The position numbers and the translations under genes are program-made. A stretch of DNA of 64,000 bases from an uncultured Psychrobacter sp. Its GTDB lineage: Bacteria; Pseudomonadota; Gammaproteobacteria; Pseudomonadales; Moraxellaceae. The stretch is from positions 1,109,911 through 1,173,910 of the forward strand of contig CANMUI010000001.1 of the NCBI GenBank assembly GCA_947501045.1, in the 5' to 3' direction. Within the stretch, counting starts at the first letter, position 1, and each line of letters opens with the position of its first letter. The notes under the pieces were generated by a model, which saw nothing but the letters and a program-made list of their open reading frames with translations, did no database searches and was not told where the DNA came from. This document shows positions 9,470 through 20,200 of this stretch, one piece after another.

Positions 9470-10615
9470 TTAAGTCGTTGCTTTAACGGGTTTTACATCA
9501 ATGTCAGGTGCTGGCAGATCCCAGATATAATACTTGCCATCTTCAATCAGTTTGATCTGCTGCGGGATAATGGCATTGTTAGGCATTTGCTGCTGCAAGC
9601 GGCGCAAACGATCTAAAGCTTCGTCACGACGATCACTTAACAAGTCAGACTGGGCTAGGCTTTGCTCCGCTTCGGTATAGCCAAGATCCACCGCTTTGTC
9701 TAAATATTTTTGACCTTCTTTAAAGCCGCCGCCCTCAGCGAGCATCATACCGTACAAAAAATTCGCCTCGCCGCTGTTAGGATCAGCTTTGATCGCCCGA
9801 TCGACATACTGGCTGGCACGTACCGCCACATCTGAGCCTAAATCCAAATTCCGACCCATACCGTTCAGCTTAGCAGCGCGAATCAGCACCTCATAAGAGG
9901 CATCAGGGGCGCTAGCAAAAGGCTCGATCCATTCAGAAAAAGCTTTGATTTTCTCACGAGTATTGTGACGCTGGGTACGGTTAGGGAAGTTGGGTGGATA
10001 ATGACGTGCATTAGGTGAAACGTCTTCAATAAAGTCGTCAAGTAGACTGACATCCAGCTTATCTATACCGTCTTTTGTTTGAGGGATAAGCTTAGTAGGT
10101 ACAAAACTGATATTGGTGATTTGTACTTGTGGTATCGGAACATTGTTTAACTGACCGATATCGATACCATCGCTTGTAATAGGGCCGCGTTGAAATATTT
10201 GCGTTGAGCCTGTAGGCTGAGGAGTTACAGGCCTAGGAGGAGTATACGGAGTTGGGATAGTAGCTGTGTTAGGTTGTTCAGGCGCTTGCGCTGCTGATGA
10301 CAACACAGGGGTAGCTGGCTGAATAGGAGTAATAGGCTGATCGCTATCAACTGCCTGGGCGTTATTTATCGGCTGAATGTTACTTGACTGAGTATTATTT
10401 AAAGTAGCGTTCGGCTGCGCTCGGCGGATAATACGTCTGCTTGAATCAATAGCACTAGGAACGCTGGCACTAGTAGTAGGCGCTACGTCATCGGTTACTT
10501 CTGTATCAGGAGTTGCAGCTACAGTAGATATTGAAAACATCATGGTACAAGCGGCAGCTAAGGCAGTTAGCGTGATTGTTTTATGATGTTTAGCGGGATT
10601 CATGGATGAGCTCAT
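9470..10615 (-). CDS. Exported protein with C-terminal TPR/Sel1-like repeats
   Basis: 381 residues. A signal peptide is seen at residues 1-34 (TLTALAAACTMMFSISTVAA then TPD). Residues 35-150 form a Pro/Thr/Gln-rich low-complexity linker. The C-terminal part carries helical repeats, clearest at ADPNSGEANFLYGMMLAEGG with GQKYLDKAVDLGYTEAEQSL, which resembles TPR or Sel1 repeats. Such proteins usually act as periplasmic scaffolds; the partner is unknown. The start at 10615 and an in-frame ATG four codons later are both possible; AAGG lies 11 bases before the first. A strong terminator follows. I cannot assign a named family. Confidence 0.7.
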   Translation of the reverse strand: MSSSMNPAKHHKTITLTALAAACTMMFSISTVAATPDTEVTDDVAPTTSASVPSAIDSSRRIIRRAQPNATLNNTQSSNIQPINNAQAVDSDQPITPIQPATPVLSSAAQAPEQPNTATIPTPYTPPRPVTPQPTGSTQIFQRGPITSDGIDIGQLNNVPIPQVQITNISFVPTKLIPQTKDGIDKLDVSLLDDFIEDVSPNARHYPPNFPNRTQRHNTREKIKAFSEWIEPFASAPDASYEVLIRAAKLNGMGRNLDLGSDVAVRASQYVDRAIKADPNSGEANFLYGMMLAEGGGFKEGQKYLDKAVDLGYTEAEQSLAQSDLLSDRRDEALDRLRRLQQQMPNNAIIPQQIKLIEDGKYYIWDLPAPDIDVKPVKATT

Positions 10616-10855
10616 GGCAATAATTACCTTAGTTTCAGTTGTTGATAATTTACTTTTAATAAAAAAGGTTGGGTGGCAATAAATGCTACTTAGTTAATAT
10701 ACGAGCAGTCACTAGCAAAAGGGTTGTTGAAAAAACTAATGCTTATTGTAGCGAATACAGGCTTATAAAGTTGTAAAAACGGTGATAGAAAATGCAACGG
10801 TTAAGCGCATACAAAGTTTTTATACCCTAGCAAATTAGCAGCGGCACGCTCAACA

Positions 10856-10877
10856 GTAGGATTGTTAAAAATCCTAC
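10856..10877. repeat. Perfect hairpin downstream of coq7
   Basis: GTAGGATT / AATCCTAC, 8-bp perfect arms and a 6-base loop, 31 bases beyond the coq7 stop. No T tract follows on the minus strand, so it is a weak terminator candidate or an RNA 3'-end hairpin. Confidence 0.4.
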
Positions 10878-10907
10878 AGGTTCGCATTTTGAGTGTTATA
10901 AGCAAAA

Positions 10908-11552
10908 TTATAGATGATAAGCTGTAGCTTTCATGCCATCTGCTAGCCTACGCATAGTATGGCGTACCAACGGTGACAGCGCGGCTCCGCCGCTTTGTAG
11001 CGCCAGCTCGCGATGATGGAGCTCCTCGGTATCCATCTGTGCCAGTATCTCTCTTGAGCGCACATCTTGCGGTGGTAATCTGTCGATATGGTCTTGTAGA
11101 TGTTCACTAACTTGAGCCTCGGTCTCAGCGACAAACCCCAAACTAAACTCGTTAGATATGGCGCCAGCTATAGCGCCAAGCCCAAATGACATACCATACC
11201 ATAATGGGGTAAACACACTAGGATGGCTGCCCAATTCATCAAGGCGTGTCTCGCACCATACCAGATGATCAACTTCTTCTTCAGCCGACTGTCGCATGGC
11301 TTGGCGTACGCCATCATCTTTTGCAGCAAAGGCTTGACCATGATATAGCCCTTGCGCGCATACTTCACCAGTATGGTTAACGCGCATAAGTCCCGCCACA
11401 TGCCGAGTTTCTGTAATACTGAGCTGAGGAATAGTGTCATCACTGACTGGTAGCGGACGGGTGCTAGGGTTTGAGTGTGGAACGACTGCTCGTAGCGCCT
11501 TATCGACGCTAAGTAGTATATTGTCAACCTTGGATAAGGAACGCAGTGCCAT
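10908..11552 (-). CDS. coq7: Coq7, demethoxyubiquinone (DMQ) hydroxylase
   Basis: Di-iron monooxygenase of the Coq7 family, 214 residues. It hydroxylates 2-polyprenyl-3-methyl-6-methoxy-1,4-benzoquinol, the penultimate step of ubiquinone synthesis, at the inner membrane. The two iron-binding half-motifs are intact: Glu63 in HTGEVCAQ, E-VDH at 93-96, Glu143 in VAETEAQ and EELHH at 176-180. Use of Coq7 instead of UbiF is typical of Pseudomonas and Moraxellaceae. Length is normal. It is minus strand, with 118 bases separating it from the upstream MFS gene, which is transcribed the same way. Confidence 0.95.
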   Translation of the reverse strand: MALRSLSKVDNILLSVDKALRAVVPHSNPSTRPLPVSDDTIPQLSITETRHVAGLMRVNHTGEVCAQGLYHGQAFAAKDDGVRQAMRQSAEEEVDHLVWCETRLDELGSHPSVFTPLWYGMSFGLGAIAGAISNEFSLGFVAETEAQVSEHLQDHIDRLPPQDVRSREILAQMDTEELHHRELALQSGGAALSPLVRHTMRRLADGMKATAYHL

Positions 11553-11670
11553 AATTAGCTCCTAAGAGGTATTGTATTTAGTGATTTAGTTGAGTAGTAA
11601 CAAGTGGCTATTACTATAGCAAACTATAACGGTTACTGGCATGAAAATTCTTTGACAGTCATAGCCTTGA

Positions 11671-13011
11671 TCAAACCGGCTCATCAAGCGCACTGTCGTT
11701 AGTTTGCATAACCGCCTGTTTAATATGTTTATTTAGTTTGTTATATAGAAATAGACCAAAGATAATATTGAGTATGCCCGTGACTAAAAACAATTGCGGT
11801 AAAGATAGATTTAACGCATTTAACACTACGATGGCAAAGAGGGCTGAAGTCACCATAAAGATGGCATTGAAAATATTGTTGGCACCAACGATGCGCGCCC
11901 GATGGCTTTTAGGAGCATAAGCCTGCATAGAAGCGTATAACGGTACAATATAGAGACCGCCACTAAAGCCTAAAAAGAATAGATCTACAAAGACTCGCCA
12001 AGTGCCAGCGATACCAAACAAATCACTGATACCCAAAAGGGTTGTAGATGTGCTAACAAGATTTAATCCTGACAAAGAAAAATATAGATCAATAGCAAAG
12101 ATACTCAAACCTGCAATACCAAAGGGCAATAGTCGCAAGCTAACTTGATTTTTAGTCAGACTCTTACACAGTAAAGAGCCGATAGAGACGCCTACTGAAA
12201 ACAAAGTTAACAGAAAAATAACCACTGACTCGTCACCCTGTAAGATGACTTTGCTAAATTCTGGAGTCTGTGTCAAAAAAGTCGCCCCATAAAACCAAAA
12301 CCAGCTATTACCTAAGATAACAAAGAATAAAAAGGGCAAGGAGTACAAATAACGCACGGTTGCCATGCTAGTGGTAAAGATATTCCAGTTGATAGTTAAG
12401 TTGGGCTGCATCGCTGGCATATTAGGAATAAATCGCGCCGCCATATAACCCAGTAGTGCCACCGCAAGGACCGTAGCACTGATCCAATATAAAGACTGCG
12501 ACAACTGCGTTAAGACGCCTGCGATAATCATCCCCAGCAAAATAGCTAAAGAGGTGCCCATTTGAAACAAACCATTGGCACCGACCAACTCATCTTCGCG
12601 CATCGCTTGGGGCAAGTAGGCATATTTAATCGGACCAAAAAAGGTAGAATGCGTACCCATCAAAAACAGCGCTACAAATAGCAGCACGTACCACTCAAAC
12701 ACAAAACCTACAGCGGCCACACTCATGATAACCAGCTCAAGAAGCTTGACGAAGCGCGTAAGCTTGGACTTTTCGAACTTATCAGCAATTTGCCCTGCTA
12801 ATGCAGAAAATAAAAAATAGGGCAAAATAAATAGCATGGCAGCCAAATTATTTAAGATACTTACTTCTACGCCTATCTGACTGGCAGCGGTATAGGTCAA
12901 TACCAAAATCAGCGCTTGCTTAAAAATATTGTCATTAAATGCACCCAAAAACTGGGTAAAGAACATAGCGTTAAAGCGGCGACGTTTGAATAATTGAAAC
13001 TGATTTGCCAT
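11671..13011 (-). CDS. MFS transporter, LplT-like (lysophospholipid transport family)
   Basis: 446-residue protein with about 12 membrane segments. The start RRRFNAMFFTQFLGAFNDNIFKQALIL carries the FLGAFNDN-FK signature of the MFS subfamily that includes LplT and the MFS half of Aas fusion proteins. Those import lysophospholipids for re-acylation. Here no acyltransferase domain is fused and none is adjacent. The ORF could be extended to 13218, but ATG 13011 has an ideal Shine-Dalgarno (GGAG, 5 bases away) and begins exactly where homologous transporters begin, so I use it. Substrate is inferred from the family only. Confidence 0.82.
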   Translation of the reverse strand: MANQFQLFKRRRFNAMFFTQFLGAFNDNIFKQALILVLTYTAASQIGVEVSILNNLAAMLFILPYFLFSALAGQIADKFEKSKLTRFVKLLELVIMSVAAVGFVFEWYVLLFVALFLMGTHSTFFGPIKYAYLPQAMREDELVGANGLFQMGTSLAILLGMIIAGVLTQLSQSLYWISATVLAVALLGYMAARFIPNMPAMQPNLTINWNIFTTSMATVRYLYSLPFLFFVILGNSWFWFYGATFLTQTPEFSKVILQGDESVVIFLLTLFSVGVSIGSLLCKSLTKNQVSLRLLPFGIAGLSIFAIDLYFSLSGLNLVSTSTTLLGISDLFGIAGTWRVFVDLFFLGFSGGLYIVPLYASMQAYAPKSHRARIVGANNIFNAIFMVTSALFAIVVLNALNLSLPQLFLVTGILNIIFGLFLYNKLNKHIKQAVMQTNDSALDEPV

Positions 13012-13572
13012 GGGGGCTCCTACAAGTAGCCAGCGGCTAATGCATAAATAAGTGGCTAGAGGTATTTTTGTCTTTATACTATTGTTTTGAAATACTATTA
13101 TTTTGGATATTATCAAAAACGTATTGAAATATAAGATAGGTTTTATTATTTTTAGACCGTATAATAGCAAGGCTTTTGTATAAATACATAGGTTAGATGC
13201 TATGATTTGCTCATTCACTAAGCTACATCTCGTAGCTCTTAGGTAGTGTGCTGCTTGTCAGCCTTCTTATTTATCTGAGAATGACTATAATCTGGTAGTG
13301 GCTATAATAAGTAGATTAATGGTAAAAATTATAAGATAATTGGCCAAATTTTCATTTATTATACGGTATACAGTGAAATTAATCTGAACTGTTAACGTTA
13401 CCAAAATCAGATTCAAGCAATGAAAACCAAGCAAAGATTAAAATAGTAAAAGTTAAGTGCTAGAGATTAAGCGCTAGAGATTAAGCGCTTTTAAGTATAT
13501 TCACGGGTAAATGCAGGCGGTAACTACCGTCAGTAGTAGTATGCCGCGTGAGGTGACAGGGAATAAGTAATC
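13012..13572. other. Divergent intergenic region, MFS gene / tamA
   Basis: About 560 AT-rich bases between divergent genes. The main structure is a 14-bp tandem repeat at 13455-13492. No other ORF or RNA gene is evident. Promoters for both directions are expected here, but I could not pick them reliably. Confidence 0.45.
13455..13492. repeat. 14-bp tandem repeat upstream of tamA
   Basis: Units AAGTGCTAGAGATT (13455-13468) and AAGCGCTAGAGATT (13469-13482), then a partial third AAGCGCTTTT (13483-13492). About 2.7 copies, 80 bases before the tamA start. The AGCGCT core is palindromic. Confidence 0.8.
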
Positions 13573-16500
13573 ATGAGATATCAGCCACCCTCAACGCAGC
13601 GGCGTAAGCCAACAACATTGCCGCGTCCAACCTTTACCCGCTCAGCGATTTTTACCGCTCTTGCAAGTACCTTAGTAGGCTTTGGTAGTGCCTCCTCAGC
13701 ACTTGCAGCTGAAGATATACCAGCTGATCCTCCAGTTGCCACCTCTTCGAGTCTAGCCAAATACAATGATTTGATGACGGTTGAAGACGATGATGAGTCG
13801 CAGCTTGATACTGCTCTGGACGCGCTTCGTTTGAGAAAAGCGGTCGAACAAGGCGTGATCGATCAATCGGTATTAGAAGCTTATACTCAGCAAAACTATA
13901 GCAATAAAAACCCAATCGAGCCCAGTTTAATTACTCCGGATTCTAATGAAGAGCGCAGCAATTCGCCAGTGAATGATGCTGCTGGCGATAATCAACCTAA
14001 CATATCTGACGTAGCTAACCAAAATCTAGAACAAGAAGCTTTGAGTATTCAGCAGCAAGGTTACCAAGCAATGACGCCTGAAGAGATTGAGCGTGAACTT
14101 GCTACAGTGGATGTATTAAATACTCAAAACGGTAATAGCGATATTGACTTTGACAGTGCAGTCAATGCTAATGCTATTGAGGGAGTTAATGCTGACATTG
14201 ACAATAGTAATAATAGTATTGACGCCGATTTTGATAATCCTGTCTCGACTTTAGATAGTGCTCAAGCTCCCATTGGTTTGGATACTAGTCTAGATGCTAC
14301 TGTACTACCATCTCCTAATAACCTTGATACGCTTAATCGAGAGCAGGACAGCAATGAGAGTATTAGTACAGTAGATACAGAGGTAGAAACTCTTGATAAT
14401 CAATCGATACCTGTTGATGAGCGGCCTATCAATGTTAGCGATGCTGTCAGTAGCAATGGTATAGAAAACGATGAGCAAAACCCAGTACAAACGCTAGCTC
14501 AGCAGCAAGATCAGGCAACTGGTGCTGAGGATACGATCACTGAGACTCAAATCGAAGCCAGTACTGGTCAGCTGCCCATCGACGATGCTACTGAGAGTGA
14601 TATAGCAATGCAGCAAGCTGAATCAGAGGGTTTAAATCCTGATGATTATTTGCCAGATTATCAGGCCACAGAGGCGGTTGACGAAAGTCTGCTACAGGCA
14701 GCTAAGCCCAAACCAAAAGCTCGTAACAGTAGCAGCTTTATTAAGCGTATATATAACCGTTTATTTAACGGCGGCGTTACGGCACTACCTCACGTTGAAA
14801 CAACGGTTTATTTACAGCAACCTGCGGCCAATAATGACATCAATGCGCGACCACAACTAATCAAAGCTGATGAAGATATTCAGCCAATTAACAATATCAA
14901 AGCGGCGCTTGATGACACCACAGTACAGTCGGTCGTTGATTTTACAGCGGCCTTACCACGCCTGCGTCAGAATGCTTTAGATGCTGCACGTGCGGTGGGC
15001 TACTACGATGTTACTTTACGGCTACGTCAGCCCAATGCCGATACTATCGATGTGATCATTGAAAGCTTGGGTGAACCGGTACGCGTTGAGAGCCGAGTTG
15101 TAGATATTCGCGGTGAAGGTAGCGAGCAAGAAGAGTTTCAGTCTCTCGAAGCAGACTTATTACCAAAAGAGGGCGATATTTTTAATCACCGGGTTTATAA
15201 AAACAGTAAAGCGGCGCTTGAAGCTTTGAGTAATACTTATGGTTACTTTGACCAGTACTGGTTAAATAAATCGGTTGATATTATTTTGCCAGACAACACT
15301 GCAGATATGTCATTAGTATACGATACTGGTGAGCGTTACGAGTTTGATGAGGTGGTGTTTTTCACTTATGATGAGGCGACCAACACTTTAACCCGTGATC
15401 CTGACCAACTGCCTGTTGAGAAGGATCTACTTGAGCAGTTAATTGGCTTTAAAGCAGGAGAGCCTTTTTATCGTCCCGCTATTACTAAATTTAGTAACGA
15501 TTTATCTGCCACCCGCTATTTTAATACTGTGAACGTTGAGACCATCTTGCCACCCGATGAGAGTAGTGCGAGTGGCACATTGGCGTTTGATAATATGCCC
15601 ACAAATACTGACACTACTGATATCCTAGATGATGATATTAATGAGGGCAGCGGTAATACTAACGATAACGCGCAAACCGATGAACAGATAGATGTGTCTG
15701 CTAGTGGTGAGCGCAACAGTGACCTAGCTGTTGATAGTGACAATGACAATGTCAATGACAATGAAATTGCTAATGATGGGATTGATATTGATGCCAGCAG
15801 TAGTGACGACGAGGTGATAAATGCTGCTGATATTAGTGACAGTGATAACGTCATCGACGAGACAGATATCGCTCCTATTGAATTTACCATCGATGAAGAA
15901 ACTAGCGAGAAACTAGCTGCTATCAAACAAAAAGCCGAGCGTTTAACGCTTTTGCCTGATGATAGGGTGCTCGATGAACAAGAACAAGAAAAAGCTGATA
16001 GTATCTTGGGCAAAATCAGCGACTCTATTAGTAACGTTGCTGAAAAAATATTCCCCGATGATGAGACGGTTTTTGATGAAGACTTTGTACCGCCAACGCT
16101 TGAGGGCCGTATAGCGCCAGAGCAAGTACAGGAAAGTAAAAAAGTACCGCTATATGTCTTTGTATCGTCTGAGAAGCCGCGCGACGCCCAAGTAGGTTTG
16201 GGTTATGGTACGGATACTGGGGTGCGTGCGACTGGACGTATCGACTATAACCTTATCAATCGCCAAGGTTATCAAGCAGGATCGGAGGTTGAGATATCAA
16301 GCATTAAGAAAAATGCTACTATCTATGGTAGTCGGCCATGGAAGCATCCGCTTAATGACAAACTAGACGCTCGCTTGACCTATGAAGAACAAGATCGAGA
16401 CCAAGGTGAAGGTAATTTCGATCTATCTACGACGACGTTGGAAGCAAGGCTTGCTCGTAATATTCGCCGTGAGAGTGGTTGGGATAGTAGCACCTTTATT

Positions 16501-17178
16501 CGCTATCGCTTAGATAAATTGGAAACCGGTCTTGATGACGATGAGATAACCGATCTACCCGTAGATTTTACCTCAGGTAACCCTAAGCAAAGAGCCTTAT
16601 TGCTCGGTTACGGTATTAGTAAAACCAATGTTGATAATGCGCTCATACCAACGCGCGGCTATCGTCAGTATTATGGTGTCGAAGTGGGGTCAGATAAGGT
16701 GCTAAGCGATACGGATATGGCTATTGTTCATGCTGGCATTAGTGGCCTGTATAGCTTTGGAGCAGATGATAAACATCAAGTGCTTGGTGGCTTAAATGGT
16801 GGTTATATCTGGGCCGATGACTTTTACGATGTCCCCTATAACTTGCGTTTCTTTGCTGGCGGTGATCAGAGCCTGCGTGGTTATGATTATGAGAGTTTGT
16901 CACCAAAAGATAGTAATGGTAATTTAACAGGTGGGCAAGTATTAGCTGTCGGTAGTGCTGAGTATAACTATGAGTTTAGGCCTGGTTTTCGCGGGGCAGT
17001 GTTTACTGATGTCGGTAACGCTTACGACAAAAACTTCGGTAACGAAACCAAAGTTGGCGTCGGTGTTGGTATTCGCTGGGCATCGCCTGTAGGTGTCGTA
17101 CGCGTTGATGTCGCTGCTGGCGTGACAGAAGATAGTGTTCCTATTAGACTGCACTTCTTTATCGGCTCGCCGTTATAG
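13573..17178 (+). CDS. tamA: TamA, Omp85-family translocation and assembly module subunit, with large acidic insertions
   Basis: Outer-membrane Omp85 protein, 1201 residues, about twice the E. coli length (577). With TamB it takes part in outer-membrane protein assembly and/or phospholipid transport. A signal peptide is visible (AIFTALASTLVGFGSASSALAAED). Residues about 45-400 are a Asp/Asn/Ser/Gln-rich, acidic region. POTRA-like segments begin near 440 (VVDFTAALPRLRQNALDAAR) and include ERYEFDEVVFF. A second acidic insertion at about 660-845 interrupts the third POTRA before VPLYVFVSSEKPRDAQVG. The barrel follows from GLGYGTDTG to the C-terminal LHFFIGSPL, with the FFAGGDQSLRGYDYESL loop motif. 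tamB follows after 95 bases, indicating an operon. Confidence 0.92.
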   Translation: MRYQPPSTQRRKPTTLPRPTFTRSAIFTALASTLVGFGSASSALAAEDIPADPPVATSSSLAKYNDLMTVEDDDESQLDTALDALRLRKAVEQGVIDQSVLEAYTQQNYSNKNPIEPSLITPDSNEERSNSPVNDAAGDNQPNISDVANQNLEQEALSIQQQGYQAMTPEEIERELATVDVLNTQNGNSDIDFDSAVNANAIEGVNADIDNSNNSIDADFDNPVSTLDSAQAPIGLDTSLDATVLPSPNNLDTLNREQDSNESISTVDTEVETLDNQSIPVDERPINVSDAVSSNGIENDEQNPVQTLAQQQDQATGAEDTITETQIEASTGQLPIDDATESDIAMQQAESEGLNPDDYLPDYQATEAVDESLLQAAKPKPKARNSSSFIKRIYNRLFNGGVTALPHVETTVYLQQPAANNDINARPQLIKADEDIQPINNIKAALDDTTVQSVVDFTAALPRLRQNALDAARAVGYYDVTLRLRQPNADTIDVIIESLGEPVRVESRVVDIRGEGSEQEEFQSLEADLLPKEGDIFNHRVYKNSKAALEALSNTYGYFDQYWLNKSVDIILPDNTADMSLVYDTGERYEFDEVVFFTYDEATNTLTRDPDQLPVEKDLLEQLIGFKAGEPFYRPAITKFSNDLSATRYFNTVNVETILPPDESSASGTLAFDNMPTNTDTTDILDDDINEGSGNTNDNAQTDEQIDVSASGERNSDLAVDSDNDNVNDNEIANDGIDIDASSSDDEVINAADISDSDNVIDETDIAPIEFTIDEETSEKLAAIKQKAERLTLLPDDRVLDEQEQEKADSILGKISDSISNVAEKIFPDDETVFDEDFVPPTLEGRIAPEQVQESKKVPLYVFVSSEKPRDAQVGLGYGTDTGVRATGRIDYNLINRQGYQAGSEVEISSIKKNATIYGSRPWKHPLNDKLDARLTYEEQDRDQGEGNFDLSTTTLEARLARNIRRESGWDSSTFIRYRLDKLETGLDDDEITDLPVDFTSGNPKQRALLLGYGISKTNVDNALIPTRGYRQYYGVEVGSDKVLSDTDMAIVHAGISGLYSFGADDKHQVLGGLNGGYIWADDFYDVPYNLRFFAGGDQSLRGYDYESLSPKDSNGNLTGGQVLAVGSAEYNYEFRPGFRGAVFTDVGNAYDKNFGNETKVGVGVGIRWASPVGVVRVDVAAGVTEDSVPIRLHFFIGSPL

Positions 17179-17273
17179 ACCAGCAGGTAAATACATACCT
17201 AGATAAATAGCTGACAAATAGCTACCCTGCATCCGATTTTTCGATGCTTGTCTTTTTTATATAATTGAGTGTC

Positions 17274-20200
17274 ATGTTGCCTAATAATAACCCGTCTCCT
17301 CAAGATGAAGATCCAGCTCAAAGAGATGCCCGCGCGCTACGTCGTTGGCATCCTGTGTCTTTTGTGCTCAAACTATTGGTACTGATAGTTGTTGTGCTGC
17401 TGATTATGCTGGCAATATTCTTTTATATGGCAGGTACAGAATCAGGAACTGAGTTTATTTTAGAGAAAATCGCTGCTGAGACTGGTATTGAATTTAAATA
17501 TGGTAAAGGGGATTTGCGCAGCGGTCTTTGGGTTACTGATATAGATATTGAGGCGACCGAAGATCTTGAGATTTTGGTAGATAGTGCTTATGTCAAAATA
17601 GGCTGGCGCGCACTCTTTGCAAAAGAAGTGCATCTACGTGATGCCAATATCAAACGAATCGAGATTATTAATAAAAAGCCGCCAACGGGTGAGCCATTTG
17701 ATTACAAAACCCTACAGCTACCTGTAAATTTGCGCTTCGATACCGTAAAGATAGAGACTGTCATTTATAGACAAGTGACCAAAGATCCGGTGCGAGTCCA
17801 TGATATCGCTGCGCGCGATTTGACCTGGGTTGATACCCTAGTTACAGTTGGCCGCGGTGATTTGCGCTATGCTGATATCGTCAAAGTCAATGCTTTACAA
17901 GGCGAGATAGACCTACAAGGCGATTATCCGCTAGATGTGGCGGCTATAGTGGAGGTTAGCGCCTTAGAAAAAGCTTATGTCGATCCGCTCAATGTCACAG
18001 CGACAGGAACATTGAAACGTACAGTGGGTAAGGTACGTAGTCGTTATAATGATAGCGATGTGCAAGGACAGTTTATCGTACAAGGTCTGGATAAGGACGC
18101 GCCGTTTCAGGCCAAACTTGAGTGGGACGATATCCTCATTCCTTACGCTGATGATCAGAATATTCGTCTAAAAGACGGCGTAGCTACTGCCTCAGGGGTG
18201 ATCTCTGAGATACGTTTGCGTATTAATGCTGAGCTGAGTGCCAAAGATATTCCTTCAGGCCATTATCAAGGACGCGGTATCATTGCCAACAGTCAACTGC
18301 GTGTCGATCGCCTAGAAGCTAACGTGCCCGCAGGCGATCTGATACTGCAAGGTATTTTAGATTGGCAAGATAGCTTTGATGCCAAAATACGCGCTACGGG
18401 CAGCAATTTCGATATTCGTAAAGCGATTCCTGAAGATTTTGACGACTATAAAGCCTATGCTCCAGAGACGCTTAATGGTCGATTATCACTGCATTATCAG
18501 CAACAAAATAGTGCCGGTAACTTGCAAATAGATGCTGATTTGCGCCAACGTGACGGCGAACATGTTAATGCTAATATTAGGCGTGGCAAAGTATCATTAA
18601 AATCTAACCAAGAAGCACCTTGGTATGTTGATGCCCAGTGGCAAAACCTGACGCGCCGCGATGTACCTAATATCGGCAATATTGACAGTCCACGTGGACA
18701 AGCCGAGGTTATGGTGCGCGGCGCGCGTTTATCGGTCGATGCCAATGCGCTCATCAACGAGCTAAATGTAGCACCAAAAGGCAATTACGATGTCAGTATG
18801 CGTAAAGTTGATGAGATTATTAATATCAATAGCCTAAACTATGATGGCGTAGTAGGCGATCTATCGGGCAATGGCCAAATCCAATTAGCCACCCAGCAGC
18901 GACCACTCACTTGGCAGATTGATGCGCGTACTAACGGTTTACTGCCTAAAGAATATCGTAGCGATTTGCCGCTTGAGCGTTTAACCGGACAAATTAGCGC
19001 GCGTGGCCGTATGGTTGATATTAGTAAAAACCGTACGCCAGGTCAGCGTCATATTATTAGTATCAGCAACACCGACTTACAAGCGCAGCTAGATGCCAGC
19101 CAAGATGATCGTGCTATTGCCATCAAGGGTGATGGCGGGGTGCAAGTAGATATGATCGATGGTGAGTTATCAGTTTTTGACGCACGCTTTGAGGGTCAAG
19201 TTGACACCAAAGACGTGCCTGATGGTAGCCTATCTATTAACGTAGCTGGTACTCCAAAACAGATCAGCATTCGTAAACTTGACTATGCAGGCGAGGCTGG
19301 TGCTGCCAAAGTTAAAGGCGCTATTGATCTACGCCGTGGTATCGGCTGGAATGTCAGTGGTCGTTTTGATAGCTTTGATGTTGGCTATTTTTTGCCTGAT
19401 AATCCAGCGATTCTTAGCGGCGACCTGACTACCCAAGGACAGTGGCAAACGGCCCCTGAGAACCGTCCTAACGCTAGCAGCAAGCTACAACGTTTTGCTG
19501 TCAATTTCGATGGGGTACTTGATGCCGAGCAGCTTCCTGCTGGCAAGCTTACTATTGACGCTAGTGGCGATGCGCAGCTGATTCGTGTGCAGCGTTTTCG
19601 TCATGTGGGCGCGGCAGGCAGTATTGATGCCAAAGGGGTGGTCGATGTCCGTCAAGGTATTGCATGGGACATTAGTGCGGTTATGAATCGCTTTAACTTG
19701 GGGTATTTTTTAAAAGATATGCCAAGCTCAATTACTGGTAATATCGTAACCGACGGCCGCTGGACTGATACGCAGCAAGTTATTAATCTAAAGCAGATCA
19801 ACTTAAGAGGGACGCTAAAAGGGGAACCATTAAGTGCTAAAGGTAGCTTGTCTGCTAAATTAAATCTACCTGAAGATCTAGCTAGCTATTTTGAGCGCTT
19901 GCAAGGACAGGATGCTCAGACTCAGTATCAGCAAGTCAATGCTCTCATAGAGAGCTTGAATGCCAATAATTTAGTGCTACGTTGGGGCGATAACTATCTC
20001 ACTGCAAATGGCAATGCCAAACAATTACAGACTAAAATTAACATCACCAGCTTAGATCAGCTTTCAGATAAGCTAGCAGGCGAAGTTACGGGCGGCATAA
20101 CGTTATCACAGCCAGACGGGCAAGCGCTACCAACCATCTATGTTGACTTGGTAGGTGAGCGTATCGCACTACCAGGATTTATTCTGCGTGAAGGTCGCGT

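Noticed and set aside
15516..16013. 165-codon Ser/Leu-rich minus-strand ORF
   Set aside because: It is the antisense of the acidic Asp/Asn-rich insertion of tamA; composition is what GAT/GAC-rich coding gives on the other strand.
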